From NCBI RefSeq assembly GCF_902148855.1, contig NC_043963.1, positions 38,459,307 through 38,523,306 on the forward strand: DNA of 64,000 nt, in the 5' to 3' direction. A model generated the notes under the pieces. The model did not search any database, was not told where the DNA came from, and saw nothing but the letters and a program-made list of their open reading frames with translations. Position 1 is the first letter of the stretch. Each line of letters begins with the position of its first letter. The DNA comes from Sphaeramia orbicularis. Its lineage: Eukaryota > Chordata > Actinopteri > Kurtiformes > Apogonidae. Of this stretch, positions 42,301 through 55,028 are shown piece by piece. Both the position numbers and the translations under genes were made by a program.

Positions 42301-45300
42301 GAACAAGTGGGCATGAGGAAGCAAGTTGTGGTATTAAATTGATGTTATTTCCCAACTAAAGATAACACTACATAAGAAGATATGTGTGTTTGTCAGAACT
42401 TGTTATTGTGAGCATGTAGTTGCAGCTTGAAGGTTGTTATTCTTTCATATTTTGAGGGGGATATTCCAAACAGTAACACACTGATAGGAAAAGGAGGGAG
42501 TGACAATCCTACCGCTGTGAGACAGAAAAAGTCGCTTATATTCCAGCAGAATGCATCCTATAAGCCAGACTAATAAAAAATACATATGCTCATAACCCTT
42601 TATGGGGCACTCGTTGAAATACTCTGAAATTCAAAATTTCAACCATAGTGTGTTATTGGACATCATCATCTACCTCCTCTTGTCATAAAACATCCGAGCA
42701 GCACTTGCACTTACTAAAAAGTAAACACGTGCAATAAAACTGTTATAAGGTCATAAACCAACCAAAGTCATTGCAGCTACAAAATTTCTATAAAACTCTC
42801 GGAATCACTGCACAGTATAGTATTATAAAAACTAACATGTTTCTGGACCTCACTGAGGCATGGGATTGGCCCCATATTTAATGTTTGCAGAAATTACCAA
42901 AACTAGTCACTTGCTTGATAAAGGGTTAAGCATATTCTAGCTTACACTGCCAAAAGAAACAGATGGAAAAATCTGTATCCATAGTAAGTAAAGGAAATCT
43001 CTCTTGTTTATTGACTCTGATTCATGGTTCTTTCTTGAGGTCTTTCCTTGACTTTCTGCCCCTTGTATTGCCGAATCTATGTGCAGGTGGTGATCCTGGA
43101 GAGGCGTAATACTGCGGGAAAGGTCTTCTTTAAGCCAGTGACAGCCTGGAACGGCAGCGAGGAAGACAAGCAGCAGCTTCTGGAGGAGTTGGAGCGGCTT
43201 CAGAAGGACCCATCCATTCTTGTCCACGATGCCATGCTACCTGAGCTCAACAATGAGTTTGCCTCTGTAAGCTCTTTCTAAGTTTACGACAGATTCTGTT
43301 ATTAGCCAACGCTTATCCTGGTGCTAAATATAATATTGTTGTTATTATAGATGTTTATAATCAGATGGATCTATGCGTCTTATGATTACCTCTCTGAAGT
43401 CATTGATGATATTCTACATAACAACTGGTGAGTTCAGGTTGTAATCTACATTTATTAATGTATTACCTAAGTTTAATTTTTCACTGAGGTTGCAATGAAA
43501 AAACACTTGTAAGATGTAAAAGACATTATGTGTCTTTAATGACCTACAGGCGTGAGATGATGCCTCTCCTGTCCCTTATCTTCTCGGCCTTGTTCATCTT
43601 GTTTGGGACTGTGGTCATTCAGGCTTTCAGGTGGGTTTTATTCAACATACACATGCTCATCTTTTCTTTGCAACACCACCTATGTTTTTTGATTAATTCA
43701 AGATATAGTGCACAGAAATTTTCAGGGAGGATGAAGAAGCCAATGCTTTTTGTGCTTTCAGTGATTCAAGTGAAGACAAACAGACAAAACCAAAGGCAAA
43801 AGATGGAACAAAAGCAGAAAATGGATCATCTGGGACCAGTGGCACATCAAGGCAAGATGACTGTCTGTTTATTTTTCACTCATTTACACTTACTTAACTA
43901 AATAATATCCATACTTTTTTTTTCTTTTCCAAATTTTTTCTCTTATTTTAGTCGACCTCCCAAGAAGAGCTTTGTGGAGGTGACAGAGTTGACAGATATC
44001 ACTTACATGAGCAACCTGGTGAAGTTGAGGCCAGGACACATGAACATTGTCTTGGTGCTCTCTGATGCATCTAAAAATATTCTGCTTAGCAAATTTGCCA
44101 AAGAGGTCTACTCCTTCACAGGGTAAGCACGCATTTAGTTATCTTTCTAACATAACAAAGCCTCCTGTGTTTTGTATTTTAAATTTTGCTACAAGCATTT
44201 AATACTGTCTCTGATACTTGTGCATAATTCTATAATGGTGTTCCAGTGATACTCTTCTGTTCCTGTTAAATTTGGGTCAGTGATATGGACAAAAAAATAC
44301 TAATATTTATCAAAATATTTTGTTGAAATGGGTAGAACTTTCCGTAACACAAAATCAATCTGAAGATGAAGTATGTGATGAGTATACAGATCAAAGAAAA
44401 TGTGTCTATGTGAGTAAAATCAAGGAAGATCTGCTAATTCTGCAGTGAAGACAACGGTAGATGATCTGAACTCCTCTTCTGACTCAGGTCACATGGTTCC
44501 AAAATATGTAACACAAGGCCTGCAGGTTCAAATTTATGAAAAAGGAGTTCTGTGTTGAAGACTCGCAACAAACATGCCTGAATAAACCTCCTAGCCGGGT
44601 AGCATCAGTGCTGCAAGATGCATGATGCAAAAATATCAAGATACCAGCAGCCTAAACAAATTAATGACGTAAAGGAAAATTAAAGGATAAATAAAATAAA
44701 TAAATTCAACGATTTCTACTCATGTTGATGATATAGTCATTTATTAAAGCCCAAAGAGAAAACACAGAATATGTCCAGGGTATTTTCCAGTGTGTTACAT
44801 AAATAACATCATCATCTAACAAAGAAAACCACTGTATGATTTTCCATCACATTTCTCTTTCACCCAGGAGTCTGACGCTGCATTTTTCCTTCCTGAATAT
44901 TGACAAGCACATTGAGTGGATGAACACGCTGCTGGAATACGCTCAGGATGCCATGCAGATCGATGCAGACGAGGATGATGGAGGCAACCACAAAATGGAC
45001 TACACCGGCTATGTACTGGCACTGAATGGCCACAAGAAGTACCTTTGCCTGTTTAAGCCTGTTTACACCGGGGAGGACCTTGACACTAAGTCATCTGAGG
45101 ATGAAGGGGGCACCTCTGGTGGGAGGTCGAGGTCCAGCTCCCGTGATGACCACCCACCACGGAAATCCAACCGATCTCGCAACATATCCACCCTGCAGAT
45201 CCACCACAAACTGGACCGCCTGGGGTTGTGGATGGAAAGGCTCATGGAAGGCACATTGCCTCGCTATTACATCCCGGCCTGGCCAGGACTCGCCAAGATC

Positions 45301-45315
45301 ACGCCCAGTAAATAG
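39388..45315 (+). CDS. dnajc16: DnaJ homolog subfamily C member 16, complete 14-exon coding region
   Basis: It is a J-domain and thioredoxin-like membrane protein of the ER/secretory system. Exons: 39388-39563, 39694-39760, 40215-40539, 40634-40818, 40962-41066, 41151-41309, 41412-41542, 41830-42013, 43087-43266, 43351-43427, 43550-43630, 43762-43851, 43952-44122 and 44868-45315; 792 residues (human: 782). A signal peptide (LAAVVVLLSVLLTG) precedes the J domain (VDPYQILGVTRTASQAEIKK) with HPD at 60-62. A thioredoxin-like fold follows with C169-F-S-C172 in SDWCFSCIHIEPVW. One transmembrane helix lies at about 533-555 (LLSLIFSALFILFGTVVIQA). The tail is acidic, then basic and serine-rich. Intron 12 uses a GC donor (AAG-gcaag). 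AATAAA lies at 46367. The start ATG gives the signal peptide directly. Confidence 0.95.
42596..42925. mobile_element. PiggyBac-like MITE (330 bp), copy 2, in dnajc16 intron 8
   Basis: The right flank is TTAA (42926-42929) and the left flank a decayed ATAA (42592-42595). The left end CCCTTTATGGGGCACTCG matches the inward-read right end of 26286-26618, and much of the interior aligns by eye in inverted orientation. Confidence 0.8.
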
Positions 45316-46366
45316 ACTGAGGCGGGTCAGGAAGGACAGACAACGGCTTCTGCCCACGTTAGGCTAGAGCTGCCTTTTTTGCACTTGAAATATTCTATAG
45401 CTACAAAATTGGCTTTAGTGCAGCTACTGTGGGAGAGATGTTTAGTGAGCTCATCTTTAACACATCGCATGCTGTTCTCAGCTGTTCTTAGTCATTTCTT
45501 TTAGGCAAATGCTGCTGCTACAGCTTTGTGAACAAAAAACAACACTGTGGCCGCCTACCTTCAGGACCATCAGTCATGTTCACACACATATTCAAGAAAG
45601 GAGGCAGGACATATTCCTGGAACTACCTTAGTCTTTGATGATGAATACTGTGAACAGAGATGCATGTCTCTACCACTAAATGTTTTTTGCCTTTTTATGC
45701 ATCTCTGCCCAGATTTTAAAATTATTTCCTGAATGCTGACTTGCTTGTGCAATATAGCGTACTGCTGTAATGACAATGCCTTTCACCCTGGACCCCAAAG
45801 GTTTCTCTGTGTTCTTCCTCAGTCATTACATTTAGAGAAGATACTCACTCTGTTACATGTAGAGGATGTGGCATAAAGGTTAAGTCACTAAAAACAAGAA
45901 TTACTAAGCAGCCTTGGTTTGTTTGACAACCTCAGTTAGCCAGTAGCTTTATGTAGCAAACAGCCAGTCTATTTCATGTGTTGAGTGTTTTTCCAAATGG
46001 CTGAGATTGACTCATGTATTAGGTCACCTTCAACTACTGTATGTAGACAAACACAAGCCAAGTCAAACTATGTGTGTGCTTGCTTTTTAATTAATTTGTT
46101 TTGTCGATATGAATTGTAAAAATGTCCTTAATATAACTTTGTTGGTTCTACAGGATGTAAATATTGTACATTATCATGTTGGGAGGAGTAATTTATATAG
46201 AGATCGGTCTGTAACTGAAAAGATAAGATGAATGTTTTACAAGAATTTATCAAACTGCTGGAGCTTTTCAGTAAGAAGTAATTTTACAACATAGTGTAAA
46301 TTATGTCAACTACTATCATGTGTTTCAGTCTGAGTTCAATAGTGTATTTACTCTCTTGTTGGTTGT

Positions 46367-46372
46367 AATAAA
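46367..46372 (+). terminator. dnajc16 polyadenylation signal
   Basis: AATAAA about 1.05 kb after the dnajc16 stop, followed by T-rich sequence. It is repeated at 60951-60956 in the duplicate. Confidence 0.7.
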
Positions 46373-46652
46373 AGTGCTTTATGTTTATTAATTACATGTT
46401 TAAATTTTGCACAATATCCTACTGTAACTTGACAGCTTTCAGTCAGTGAAGTGTTTCTATACATAATAGTTAAAAAAAGCACAAACCAACAACAATGGAA
46501 AATTTCAACTCTTGTGATTCAACTAGGACAACAAACATCACACAAAACAGACCAGTTCACACAGGACAAGATTTGAGCTCAGTTTTATTCTGTTCTCACT
46601 TTTCTGGCCTCCACAGATGTGGATGTGATGACCATGGAGCTTCTGCTGACAT

Positions 46653-46658
46653 TTTATT
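46653..46658 (-). terminator. RBL-C polyadenylation signal
   Basis: AATAAA on the minus strand, 38 bp after the RBL-C stop. The 3' ends of RBL-C and dnajc16 are under 300 bp apart. Confidence 0.65.
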
Positions 46659-46695
46659 GAGAGAGATTCCAGTATCTTTAATCTGAAGTCCCCCC

Positions 46696-49600
46696 CTAAC
46701 CTAAAATAGAAAGACAAAAAAAATCTGTTACCGCTGCACAGTTTGTAATTTTGCAATTCTGGTTCTTTATTATATTTTCCTGGTCACATCTAGAGTACCC
46801 ACTTACCTTGACATGTATATGCCACCTCCAGGTACTTGTAAGTTTCGAGACAGGGATCACCAAACACTGAGCTGGCTGCTCTGATAGAACAGCTGTTTTT
46901 ACCGTTGCATCTGTAATCAGATCATCAGTGAAAACAAATTCATGAGATCTATGATGTTGTCAGAGAAGAGTGATAAAAATGTGAAAATGTGCACGTGATG
47001 ATTTAGGTTTTCCAGAACTTTCAAACAGTATTCAATTGTGATGGGGACGAGACTGCCTATGTCGAGACAGAGTTAAGACCGAGTCGAGACCAAGTCTTTC
47101 AGGAGTCGAGACCAAGACCATAAAAACAAGTCCGTTTTCATAACCATGATTTAATATCACCCCAGTTAGTAATAAACAGTTAAGCCTACAGACTAAACTA
47201 GACTGGGAATTGTTTATAGGAGCAGTCTGGCACACTCTTGTCTACCTAACCTCTTCATATGGACTTTTTACTGTCATTAAAAAAATCCCTACCATACGCA
47301 TCATCTGCCAATTTTTCACAACTGCTTCAACAGTGCTGCTCTGTCATCAACATGTTAAGCCCACTCTGATTTTGAATCATAGTTAGGACCTGCAGAGCAA
47401 ATGAAAATTTGCAAGTGGTATGTCTAGATTAGTAGGCTAGTATATATATTTGTAATGATGGATAATTGGATTTTTTCTTAACATGAACATTTAAAAAAAA
47501 TCTGTTGGTCTCGAGGACTCGCTCTGAAATTACAAATCCTTCTCACACTGTGGTCCAAGACCGAGTCAAGACCGAGTCCTTGAAGGGTCAAGACTGAGAC
47601 GAGACAGAGAAAGCAGAAAATGGACTCGAGCACTACTACACTAGTATTCAGTTCAACAAATAACAACTTACTTTTCAGCAACTTTGTTGGTAGGACTTAT
47701 GCACTGGGTGTTTTCAAGCTTTGAGGAGAGTCGTCTGAAAGAGCATGTGGTGCCATCACGACGCCCAAAGTCAGCACCGATGACAGAAATGACCTGGTTC
47801 TCATCTGACAGAAAAAGAGGAAATAGATGAAAAGGTAAGCAGCAGACATTTTTCACAACATTTTGATTCACAGTGATATGAGCTTACCACACTCCAGGTG
47901 TGCAAAAGACTGTTCACATACGACGAGGCGCTCTGTCAAAGTAACAAAAGTCACTTTAGGCATTAAACTTGTCAAACCCTTGGCAGCTTAGTTTCATTGT
48001 GATTTTCATGCATATAACTGACTTGCTGGGATACAAGTGTAAGTGGTCTTCAGGTACTTGAAAATGTTGGGACAGGGGTCAGTTGCAAAGATACTGTGGT
48101 TGAGTTCACACTCTGTCTTGCCATTACACCTTCAGGGAAACAGAGCACATTTACAGCAGCGAACAGAGAATACATGCTTTTACAGCAAAACAAGTTCTGT
48201 GTCTCTATATCATGGTTGTGTTGAATACACAATAATACACAAACAAATGAGTACTTTAGAGATGTACAGTATATACCAGTGGCAATTTCTCATAGACTGC
48301 AAGGAAAGCCCGGCTTCCATTAAAATTATGAAAATTAAATGGTTAAATATGTTCAGTTGTGTTGACATTTCATTGACTACAAATGTGTTAGAACACGTTC
48401 ATCTCACAGACGAGCTCGTTCAGAATCAGCTTTATCACAAATCAATAGACGCGATGTTGTTCACTTCTCATACATTCCAGTTGCGCTGTTTTCTCATACA
48501 TCTCTGCTCAGCGCATTTGTCCGTAGACGCCAGGCGTCTATGCACTTCAATGGGACAGAGTGGAACAGTTTTTTTCATTGCCTCAAAACTGGACGGTCAT
48601 TGGATAAATGCCACGATGTTGTCCCGCCCCCGGACGCCGGGCGCCTCTGGGGGTGAATGGAGCTGTGGGCGGAGCTCGGCCGGGCTGGACGCCAGAATCC
48701 CACGTGCTGATTGGAGGATCAGTCGAAAGGCTGAATATCGTTTGATTGACAGCTAGTTTCAGATCTGCTCTTTCACTGACACAGTTCAGTTTAATACCGT
48801 CACACATTCTGCTGTGAAATGGAGAGAGAAACCACTACGAAATTACTCGTTCATTTCTTGCACTGTAAATAAAACACACTCATTGTACTTCCTTGTTTCA
48901 ATTTAACATAATTTCAGCGTTTTCTTGTTTCAGTTACATAATTTAATCATTTCTTGTTTGAGTTTAATATTGTTTTGTAGATAGTTAAATCAATCAAACT
49001 GTCGGCTAGGTCGGAGTGAAAGGAGCATCTCTTGTTTAAAAAGGCTGAAGTCTTACACCCACAACACAATGGGCCAAGGAAATCTAAGCAGACCAGCTCT
49101 GCTGGACATCGAGAGGACACTGGTCCAGACAGTCCCTGGAAAAGACGCCAACTTGGTACGATAAGGTCACTGAGCATTTTCTTAAAAAGGAACGGAGGGC
49201 CGAATTTATGTTTACATAACGTGACTTTTTTTTTTTTTTTTTTTTTTTTTTGATGTAAGCCGACAATGAGCTTCCCCTGTCTGAAAGACGAGCAGCCGCC
49301 ACTGGTATATACTACACAATATAGTACATACTTTATAAATTACACAAAAGCCTCTCATTCCTATGGAAGCCCATGTCCACCAGCAAAAAAAGTCAAAATT
49401 ATGAGTTTTTAAAGTCAAAATTATAAGATACCAACAGACCACATAGTCCAGTTACTCGAGCAGAAAGGTCACTTCTCACTGCTCACTGATCTGGCCCTGA
49501 ACCAGCACCTTCTTGCTTAAAAATCTCTCAAGGGTACGCTTCCTTAATACAACACCAATGAAACTGCAAGCATCTCAAGCATTCAATTTGTGGTAAAACC

Positions 49601-50636
49601 ATGTTAAAAGTAGTCTTCAATACTCCATTTTTGCATCAGAGAAGCCACAAAGTGATGCAATTTGTTGAAAAGATCAACTTTACAGACTATCTTATAATTA
49701 TGACTTTTTTTATTTCAAAATTATGATTTTTATCTCATAATTTCAGCTTTTAAATCTGAAAATTTCAACTTTTCTATCTCATAATTTTGACTTTTTATCT
49801 CATAATTTTCTTTTTTTTTTTTCATGACGATTAGTTTTTGTGTTGTGTTTTGCTGGCAGAAATGGGCTTCAGTACATTCCAGTACTTTTTTGCTTATTTT
49901 TGAAAGATTTTTTAATGTCTGAACATTAAGTTCAACTCTTGGGGACGCATCAAACCCAAACCTTAATTGAGTGAGTAAAATGAGACACACGTTCATACAT
50001 CATAATGCTGAGATCTTCTGAGTGCTTCTTCCTTCTGAAAATCTGTACCTTGTCCTGACAATAAATTGAGCATCCGCCAGAGAACAGTCAGTAGTGGCGA
50101 CCTCCTCTGCAGCTTTCCCTGTAGCGCAGGTCTCGTGGTCGTTACGCCCGTACAGTACTAACTGTACATCAATTACTCCAGAATCTGTAACCATCAAACA
50201 AGGAGGCATTAAGAAACCAGGGGATAATGTCTACAAGAAGTAGAAACAAAACAAATGAATAACTTTGAACCGTCTCCCAAACATAGGGTCAGGTTGACAA
50301 ATGTAAGAGTAAAATACATAGCTATTATGTGACATGTGAATTCATTTTCCTGATTGAAACAGAAGAATGCTGTCTGGAAAAGTTCATGAAAGTTGACTAA
50401 AGCCATGTGAAATGCAGAGGAAAAAAAGGAAAGTAATATAACATGACAAAAAGGATGTAAGAAAATGTAACAAGGTGAAAGCAAAGTAAAAGTCATGATG
50501 TGAAAGACAAAAAACAATATAACTAGATGAAAATGTAAAAAAAAAACAAAACAAAACCACTCAGTAACATTTAAGTTATTTGTTTTGTCTGTCTGTTTGC
50601 TTGTGATGATGAGTTGCTGCCTATATATATGTAAGT

Positions 50637-50717
<81 letters not shown>

Positions 50718-51556
50718 AGTAATGTAAGATGACAAAAAGGAAGTAAGAAAATGTAACAAGGTGAAAGCAAAGATGTGACAGACACAAGGTCAAAACAATA
50801 TAACAAGATTAAATTTTATTTATTTATTTATTTTAAGTCATTAACTAACATTTAAGTTAGTTTTCTGTCATTTTCTTACTCTCTATGGGTCCTGGGCATA
50901 AAACTGATGTTTTGGGTCTCATAAGGAAAAAATGTGGGAACTCCAGATTTAGAGCACTGTAAAGTTTTTTCATATAAGTGAGTTGTGTTGTTAATCACAT
51001 CTGTAAACCTCCCCTTTATGTCCTCATTTTCTAATGTAGTCTACATTGTATTTATGCTACATCATTTTTGACCATTACAGAAGAAATAGTAGAATAAAAC
51101 TTAAGTCAAACATTTATCTTATTGTGTAAATAACAAATATAGACAGCCTTATATTTACTGTCAAAGTTCAGCAAGAGCAATTTTTTATTTTTTTTATTTT
51201 TTTTTTAAAGCAAATCAATAAAGAAATTAAGACCCTACCACAGCTCAGGCGTTGGACGTGGGGACCACAGGTGGTAACTGTCACTGCAGATACACCTGAA
51301 ACTCCAAGAGAAATGTGTTACTTTAACATAAAAATATACAATTAAAAAAAACCTGTGAGGTTGCATTGATCTTTACCTGCAAACAGAAGACATGCTGCTG
51401 CCAGCACTAGAGAAATGAATGAATCAAATGAGTTGCATACTTTATTTCATAATGTTATTGATGTGATAAATACATAAATAAATACTGTTACTATTTCATC
51501 TTCATCTTATCTTCATTTTTGAGATACTTACAGAGATTGGAGCTAAAGTGAGCCAT
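46696..51556 (-). CDS. Rhamnose-binding lectin C, two SUEL domains, complete
   Basis: It is a secreted lectin of 213 residues from nine exons: 51532-51556, 51377-51406, 51239-51295, 50049-50184, 48023-48129, 47888-47932, 47672-47804, 46807-46910 and 46696-46700. The signal peptide is [19 protein letters not shown]. Domain 1: [42 protein letters not shown]. Domain 2: [25 protein letters not shown] (FGR in place of YGR), [18 protein letters not shown], ending QG and stop. The last coding exon is only five bases (GT-TAG) and is set by splice phase. Exon sizes and phases copy those of RBL-A. The gene lies tail-to-tail with dnajc16, and everything from exon 4 to the stop is inside the duplicated segment. 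Introns 4 and 7 hold hAT elements. Confidence 0.92.
47035..47642. mobile_element. hAT-like MITE with internal GAGACCGAGTC array, copy 1 (608 bp)
   Basis: It is flanked by a perfect 8-bp duplication AGTATTCA (47027-47034, 47643-47650). The ends TGTGATGGGGACGAGAC and, read inward, AGTGTAGTAGTGCTCGAG are weak inverted repeats. Both end regions carry short direct repeats of (GA)GACCGAGTC. It lies in RBL-C intron 7, and the orthologous copy sits at 61621-62342. Confidence 0.75.
48277..49304. mobile_element. hAT-like insertion (1,028 bp) present only in copy 1
   Basis: The ends CAGTGGCAATTTCTC and, read inward, CAGTGGCGGCTGCTCG share CAGTGGC. The flanks are a perfect 8-bp duplication GTATATAC (48269-48276, 49305-49312). 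The duplicated segment near 62969-62976 carries one GTATATAC with no insertion. The interior includes a T-rich run near 49226-49250 and no clear transposase domain; the frame around 49100 ([13 protein letters not shown]) could be a transposase scrap, but that is weak. Confidence 0.93.
49325..49830. repeat. Interspersed repeat rich in GTCAAAATTATGAG words
   Basis: The two ends carry inverted versions of the same words (GTCAAAATTATGAG at the left, CTCATAATTTTGAC at the right), repeated several times. It is present in both copies of the duplication (again at about 63058-63480), so it predates the event. It lies in RBL-C intron 4. Confidence 0.6.
50640..50712. repeat. (TA)n microsatellite
   Basis: About 36 AT units in RBL-C intron 3, flanked by a short direct duplication of the GATGACAAAAAGGA/AACATGACAAAAAGGA type. 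Confidence 0.95.
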
Positions 51557-54500
51557 GACAGAAGCTGAATGTGAGACTGTGTGGTGGTCGGAACAGACTC
51601 AGTATTTATACATTTGGACCAAGGGCAGCATCTGTTTGCAAAGTAAACTTGAACTCTCAGACTCATCGTTTTATAACAGGGACGTGCAGGAAAGATGTGC
51701 ACCTCATGATCTGTAGTTCAGATTCATTTATTTGGTTGGAGCAGATACACTGAAAGCACAAAGATTTTAGATAATGGATGCAGTACTACAAGAGTAAAAT
51801 AGAACTATAAGTTAAGTGACAATTACTAATTTGATAAAAGTGTTTGATGTGAGTACTGTTTTTGTGTAAAAACAGCAGGAGCTTCTATGGACTAATTACC
51901 AGTCTGCACAAAAGCAAACATCCCAGACAAACCAAATAAGACTAATAAGCAATTCAGCTCATCTCTAATTTTAGGGAACAAAATAAATAGAACAACGGCA
52001 GCATATTGATTTAACTGTTGCTTTAACCTCAAGTGACTTCCACACAGGTACGATTTTGCAAAATCATGACTTACACAATAATTTATCTAAACAATTGTGT
52101 AATTTAAATTTGGGATAACATTTAGCCCTAGATGTGCAAATAGACTGCTATGATAAGCCGTGGCATTGGGGTCATATTTTGCTACTAAATATTAACAAAT
52201 TATGTGACTCTTGTCTCTGCAATATCTTGTCATCAAGCACAGAACCAAATCCATCGTCAGTATTAATTAAACTTCATTCTGATTTTTTTCCCTATAAGCA
52301 GCGGTAACACAACACTGACATTTAGACCTTTTTCACTGCAGACATTTTGACTTGTTGAAGCAGAAAACACACACATGTAACTGGTATCAGTACAAACGGC
52401 TGCATCCCATTTAGGTGGGTCAGTTTCCTTGAATCTGTGCATGCTGGTTCATTGAAATGGCCTCTTGGGGAAACTAAATGGAACAGAGCTGTTGTTTATG
52501 TTGAAAAGTGTTACTGATACGGATTAACAAGTCACAGTTTCTGATGTGAAAATGTCTATCATCATCCTGGAATGTTAATACAATGAATGCACTCAGTAGG
52601 GAGACACTGGGCAACACTAACACTATGTTTCTGCTCATACACACAGGTGGGCCGTCCTGTAATACATGAAATTTGTCTTGAGAATTAAGTCAGTTCGCTG
52701 GAACCAGCACTACAGATATCACCAACCTTTTTTTGAAAGACTGCACATTTGATTGACAGTAAGTATTGGTGACAGAATCATCAGCCAATCATATTTTGAT
52801 GTTAAATGACAGGATGCCTTCAGGACTCTGTGCTACCCCCAATACTCATAATGAAAGTCCTTCATATGAACATGAATTTAAGCAAAAAGAAGACATCCCC
52901 TCGAACCACTACACCAGATCTCGTTGGCAATCTATTGAAAATACCTTTTTCAAGGCATTTTTTAGAGAGAAAAGGAAAATAACAGAAATACCTACACCCA
53001 AACTCTATTCACTAACAAAGGCCAGAAAAGGTTTTGTGCAATATTTAAAAAAAAAAATTGTAACTACAAGGTCTCTGAGTGGCTAACATCTAGCACTGAG
53101 CACAAGAGCTAGTCGCTGTGTAGTTTTTAATACGAGTAGATGGATATGAAATGACTTTTGCAGTGTGAACAGCTTCACTAAGGCAGCAACAGGGCTCTGA
53201 GCAACATACAGTACAATGTGAGCAGTCCATCAGAAAACATGAGGTGAATGTGGGGTGCATTTGCAGTTGAATGAGCTAAGGAAACATGAGATCAGATCAG
53301 CATCCACAATGAGAGTCAGAAGAAGCCGGGACATCCTGAAGCGCCGTATGGACTGTATCCTGTTTTTGGAGCAGCGAGAATTATCTTTCAGGTGACACGA
53401 TGAATCCAGAGATTGGCTGAGTAGTTGAAGTTGTCACCGCTGTTAGGCTCATGTGGAGGACTAAGACCTCTGAGCCGTCTTCATTCACTGTTACACACAC
53501 ACTTTGAACCTAGTCACGTCCCAATGAGCTTCAGAAATTAAAGAATGCAAGACACTTTTCGCAAATCTCAGTGAATTTATCTGCTTGTTTTCCTCCAATG
53601 TGCCAAACTACTGGATGAGTTTTTTCAAACACAGCTGCCATGTGCCATGTAGGTGAAGTGGAATTTTAATACACATTATTTGTACCTGGTTGTGTTGGCT
53701 GTACCAGAGACATGTAAGATAGGTGCCATGTGGTTTACTATTGTTTACTGAAGGCCCTGACTGAAACCCCATTGACGCCACTGCTTAAATGCAGATGACT
53801 GGTGGAAAATGACAGCTGTAAGTATTCACTGTTAAGAAACAGTCAGACATGACCCAACTGCTTTACTCAGTAGCTTGGAAAAGTGTTTTCTCTTATGCCC
53901 AGTGATGTGAAGCAGCGTCAGGTTAACAATATTTACATCTAGTCTTTGGACGTGGACTGAGAGATTTGAGGAAGAAAGATGTGCATTTACAGATTCCCGC
54001 TGTTTTTTCCCTTATTTTGACTCCTGCAGCTTTAACACTGGGTTTAACAGCTATGAGTTAAATCATTCTTAAAGTCAAGTCAATATTTTTCATGTTAAAA
54101 ATGTAAAATGTAAACAATAAAGCAACAGGTTATTGTATTAGAAACCATTTCATAATGAAATATTAAATATTAATAGTATGTTAAATATTAAAATTGGAGA
54201 CTATGGCTCAAAGTATAAACACTAAACTAAACTGAAGTACATGTGGATACATAATCTTGGTGACAGTATGTCAGTGCATGTGAAGTCACCAGAGGCCTCT
54301 TGACTGAACCATCTTCAGTTTGCTTCATACTTATTATTGTGAGTTGGAAGTAAAGACATATCCTAAAACTCCTGAAAATGTCATTCATCTATCATGAATA
54401 GTTCAAAGGTAATGGTTTCATCTTTAAATCCCATGGTGTTTGATAAGTCACAGTGGTTGGAGAAGCTTGTTTTTATGTTCAATAATGAAAGGTTTTGCTG

Positions 54501-55028
54501 GAAAAGTCACTTTTGCTTCAGTTTTCTCTGCTTGGATAGAACATGTACATGATCAGTAAATTCAACATAGGAAGATACCTGATTTTCACTGGAAAATACA
54601 AAGCATCAAATAAAAATAGTAATAAAATCCTTGCTAAAGTTTAAATGTTGAGAAAAAAAATGGAAATCACCAAAAAATACTAGAACTTTAAGGTTTCAAA
54701 TAAATAGCCTGTAGACAGAGGATCTGTATAATATCAGTGTTCTTAACCTCCTAAGACCCAGGAAATGTCGGCGAAGTACCAGCTTTTTTTGTTTTTATTT
54801 AACACCAGGTCACAGGTGATTACTGATGTGTATAAATAGGAGTAAATAGAGGAATGTGTCTGAAAACAAAATTATTCCAACTTTATAGACAACAGTGTAT
54901 TATGTGTTTGCCTACTTTGCATAAATCAACTAATTTTCTTAAACTGTACAGTGAACTGAAAAGCCACAGTCCAAAGAAACTTTTGTCCAAATATTCCACA
55001 ACAGTTATTGTAAAAATCAGAGTCCTAC
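51557..55028. other. Upstream region of RBL-C; nothing recognised
   Basis: This stretch would have to contain exon 4 and later exons of the lone lectin cassette at 55.0-55.3 kb if that were a separate full gene, but no YGR- or DPC-type exon was found on the minus strand. A 106-codon plus-strand open frame at 52766-53086 has no recognised domain. TTAACCTCCTAAGACCCAGG at 54747 resembles one end of a piggyBac-like MITE with no partner found. Confidence 0.5.

Larger units (their letters stand above)
45232..50330. repeat. Duplicated segment, copy 1
   Basis: It matches 59817-64000 in the same orientation, starting inside the last dnajc16 exon at ATGGAAAGGCTCATGG. The offset is 14,585 at the start, 14,700 after a longer internal array in copy 2, and 13,670 after a 1,028-bp insertion in copy 1. 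Over the first 1.45 kb only about five substitutions and a few short indels were seen. The true right end of the duplication lies beyond what the window can show. Confidence 0.95.

Noticed and set aside
48043-48756. 237-codon plus-strand frame
   Set aside because: It runs antisense through lectin exon 5 and into the hAT insertion, and is interrupted at the matching place in the duplicate; a chance frame.
52766-53086. 106-codon plus-strand frame as a possible gene
   Set aside because: No recognisable domain, no splice partners and low-complexity codon use; left as unassigned.
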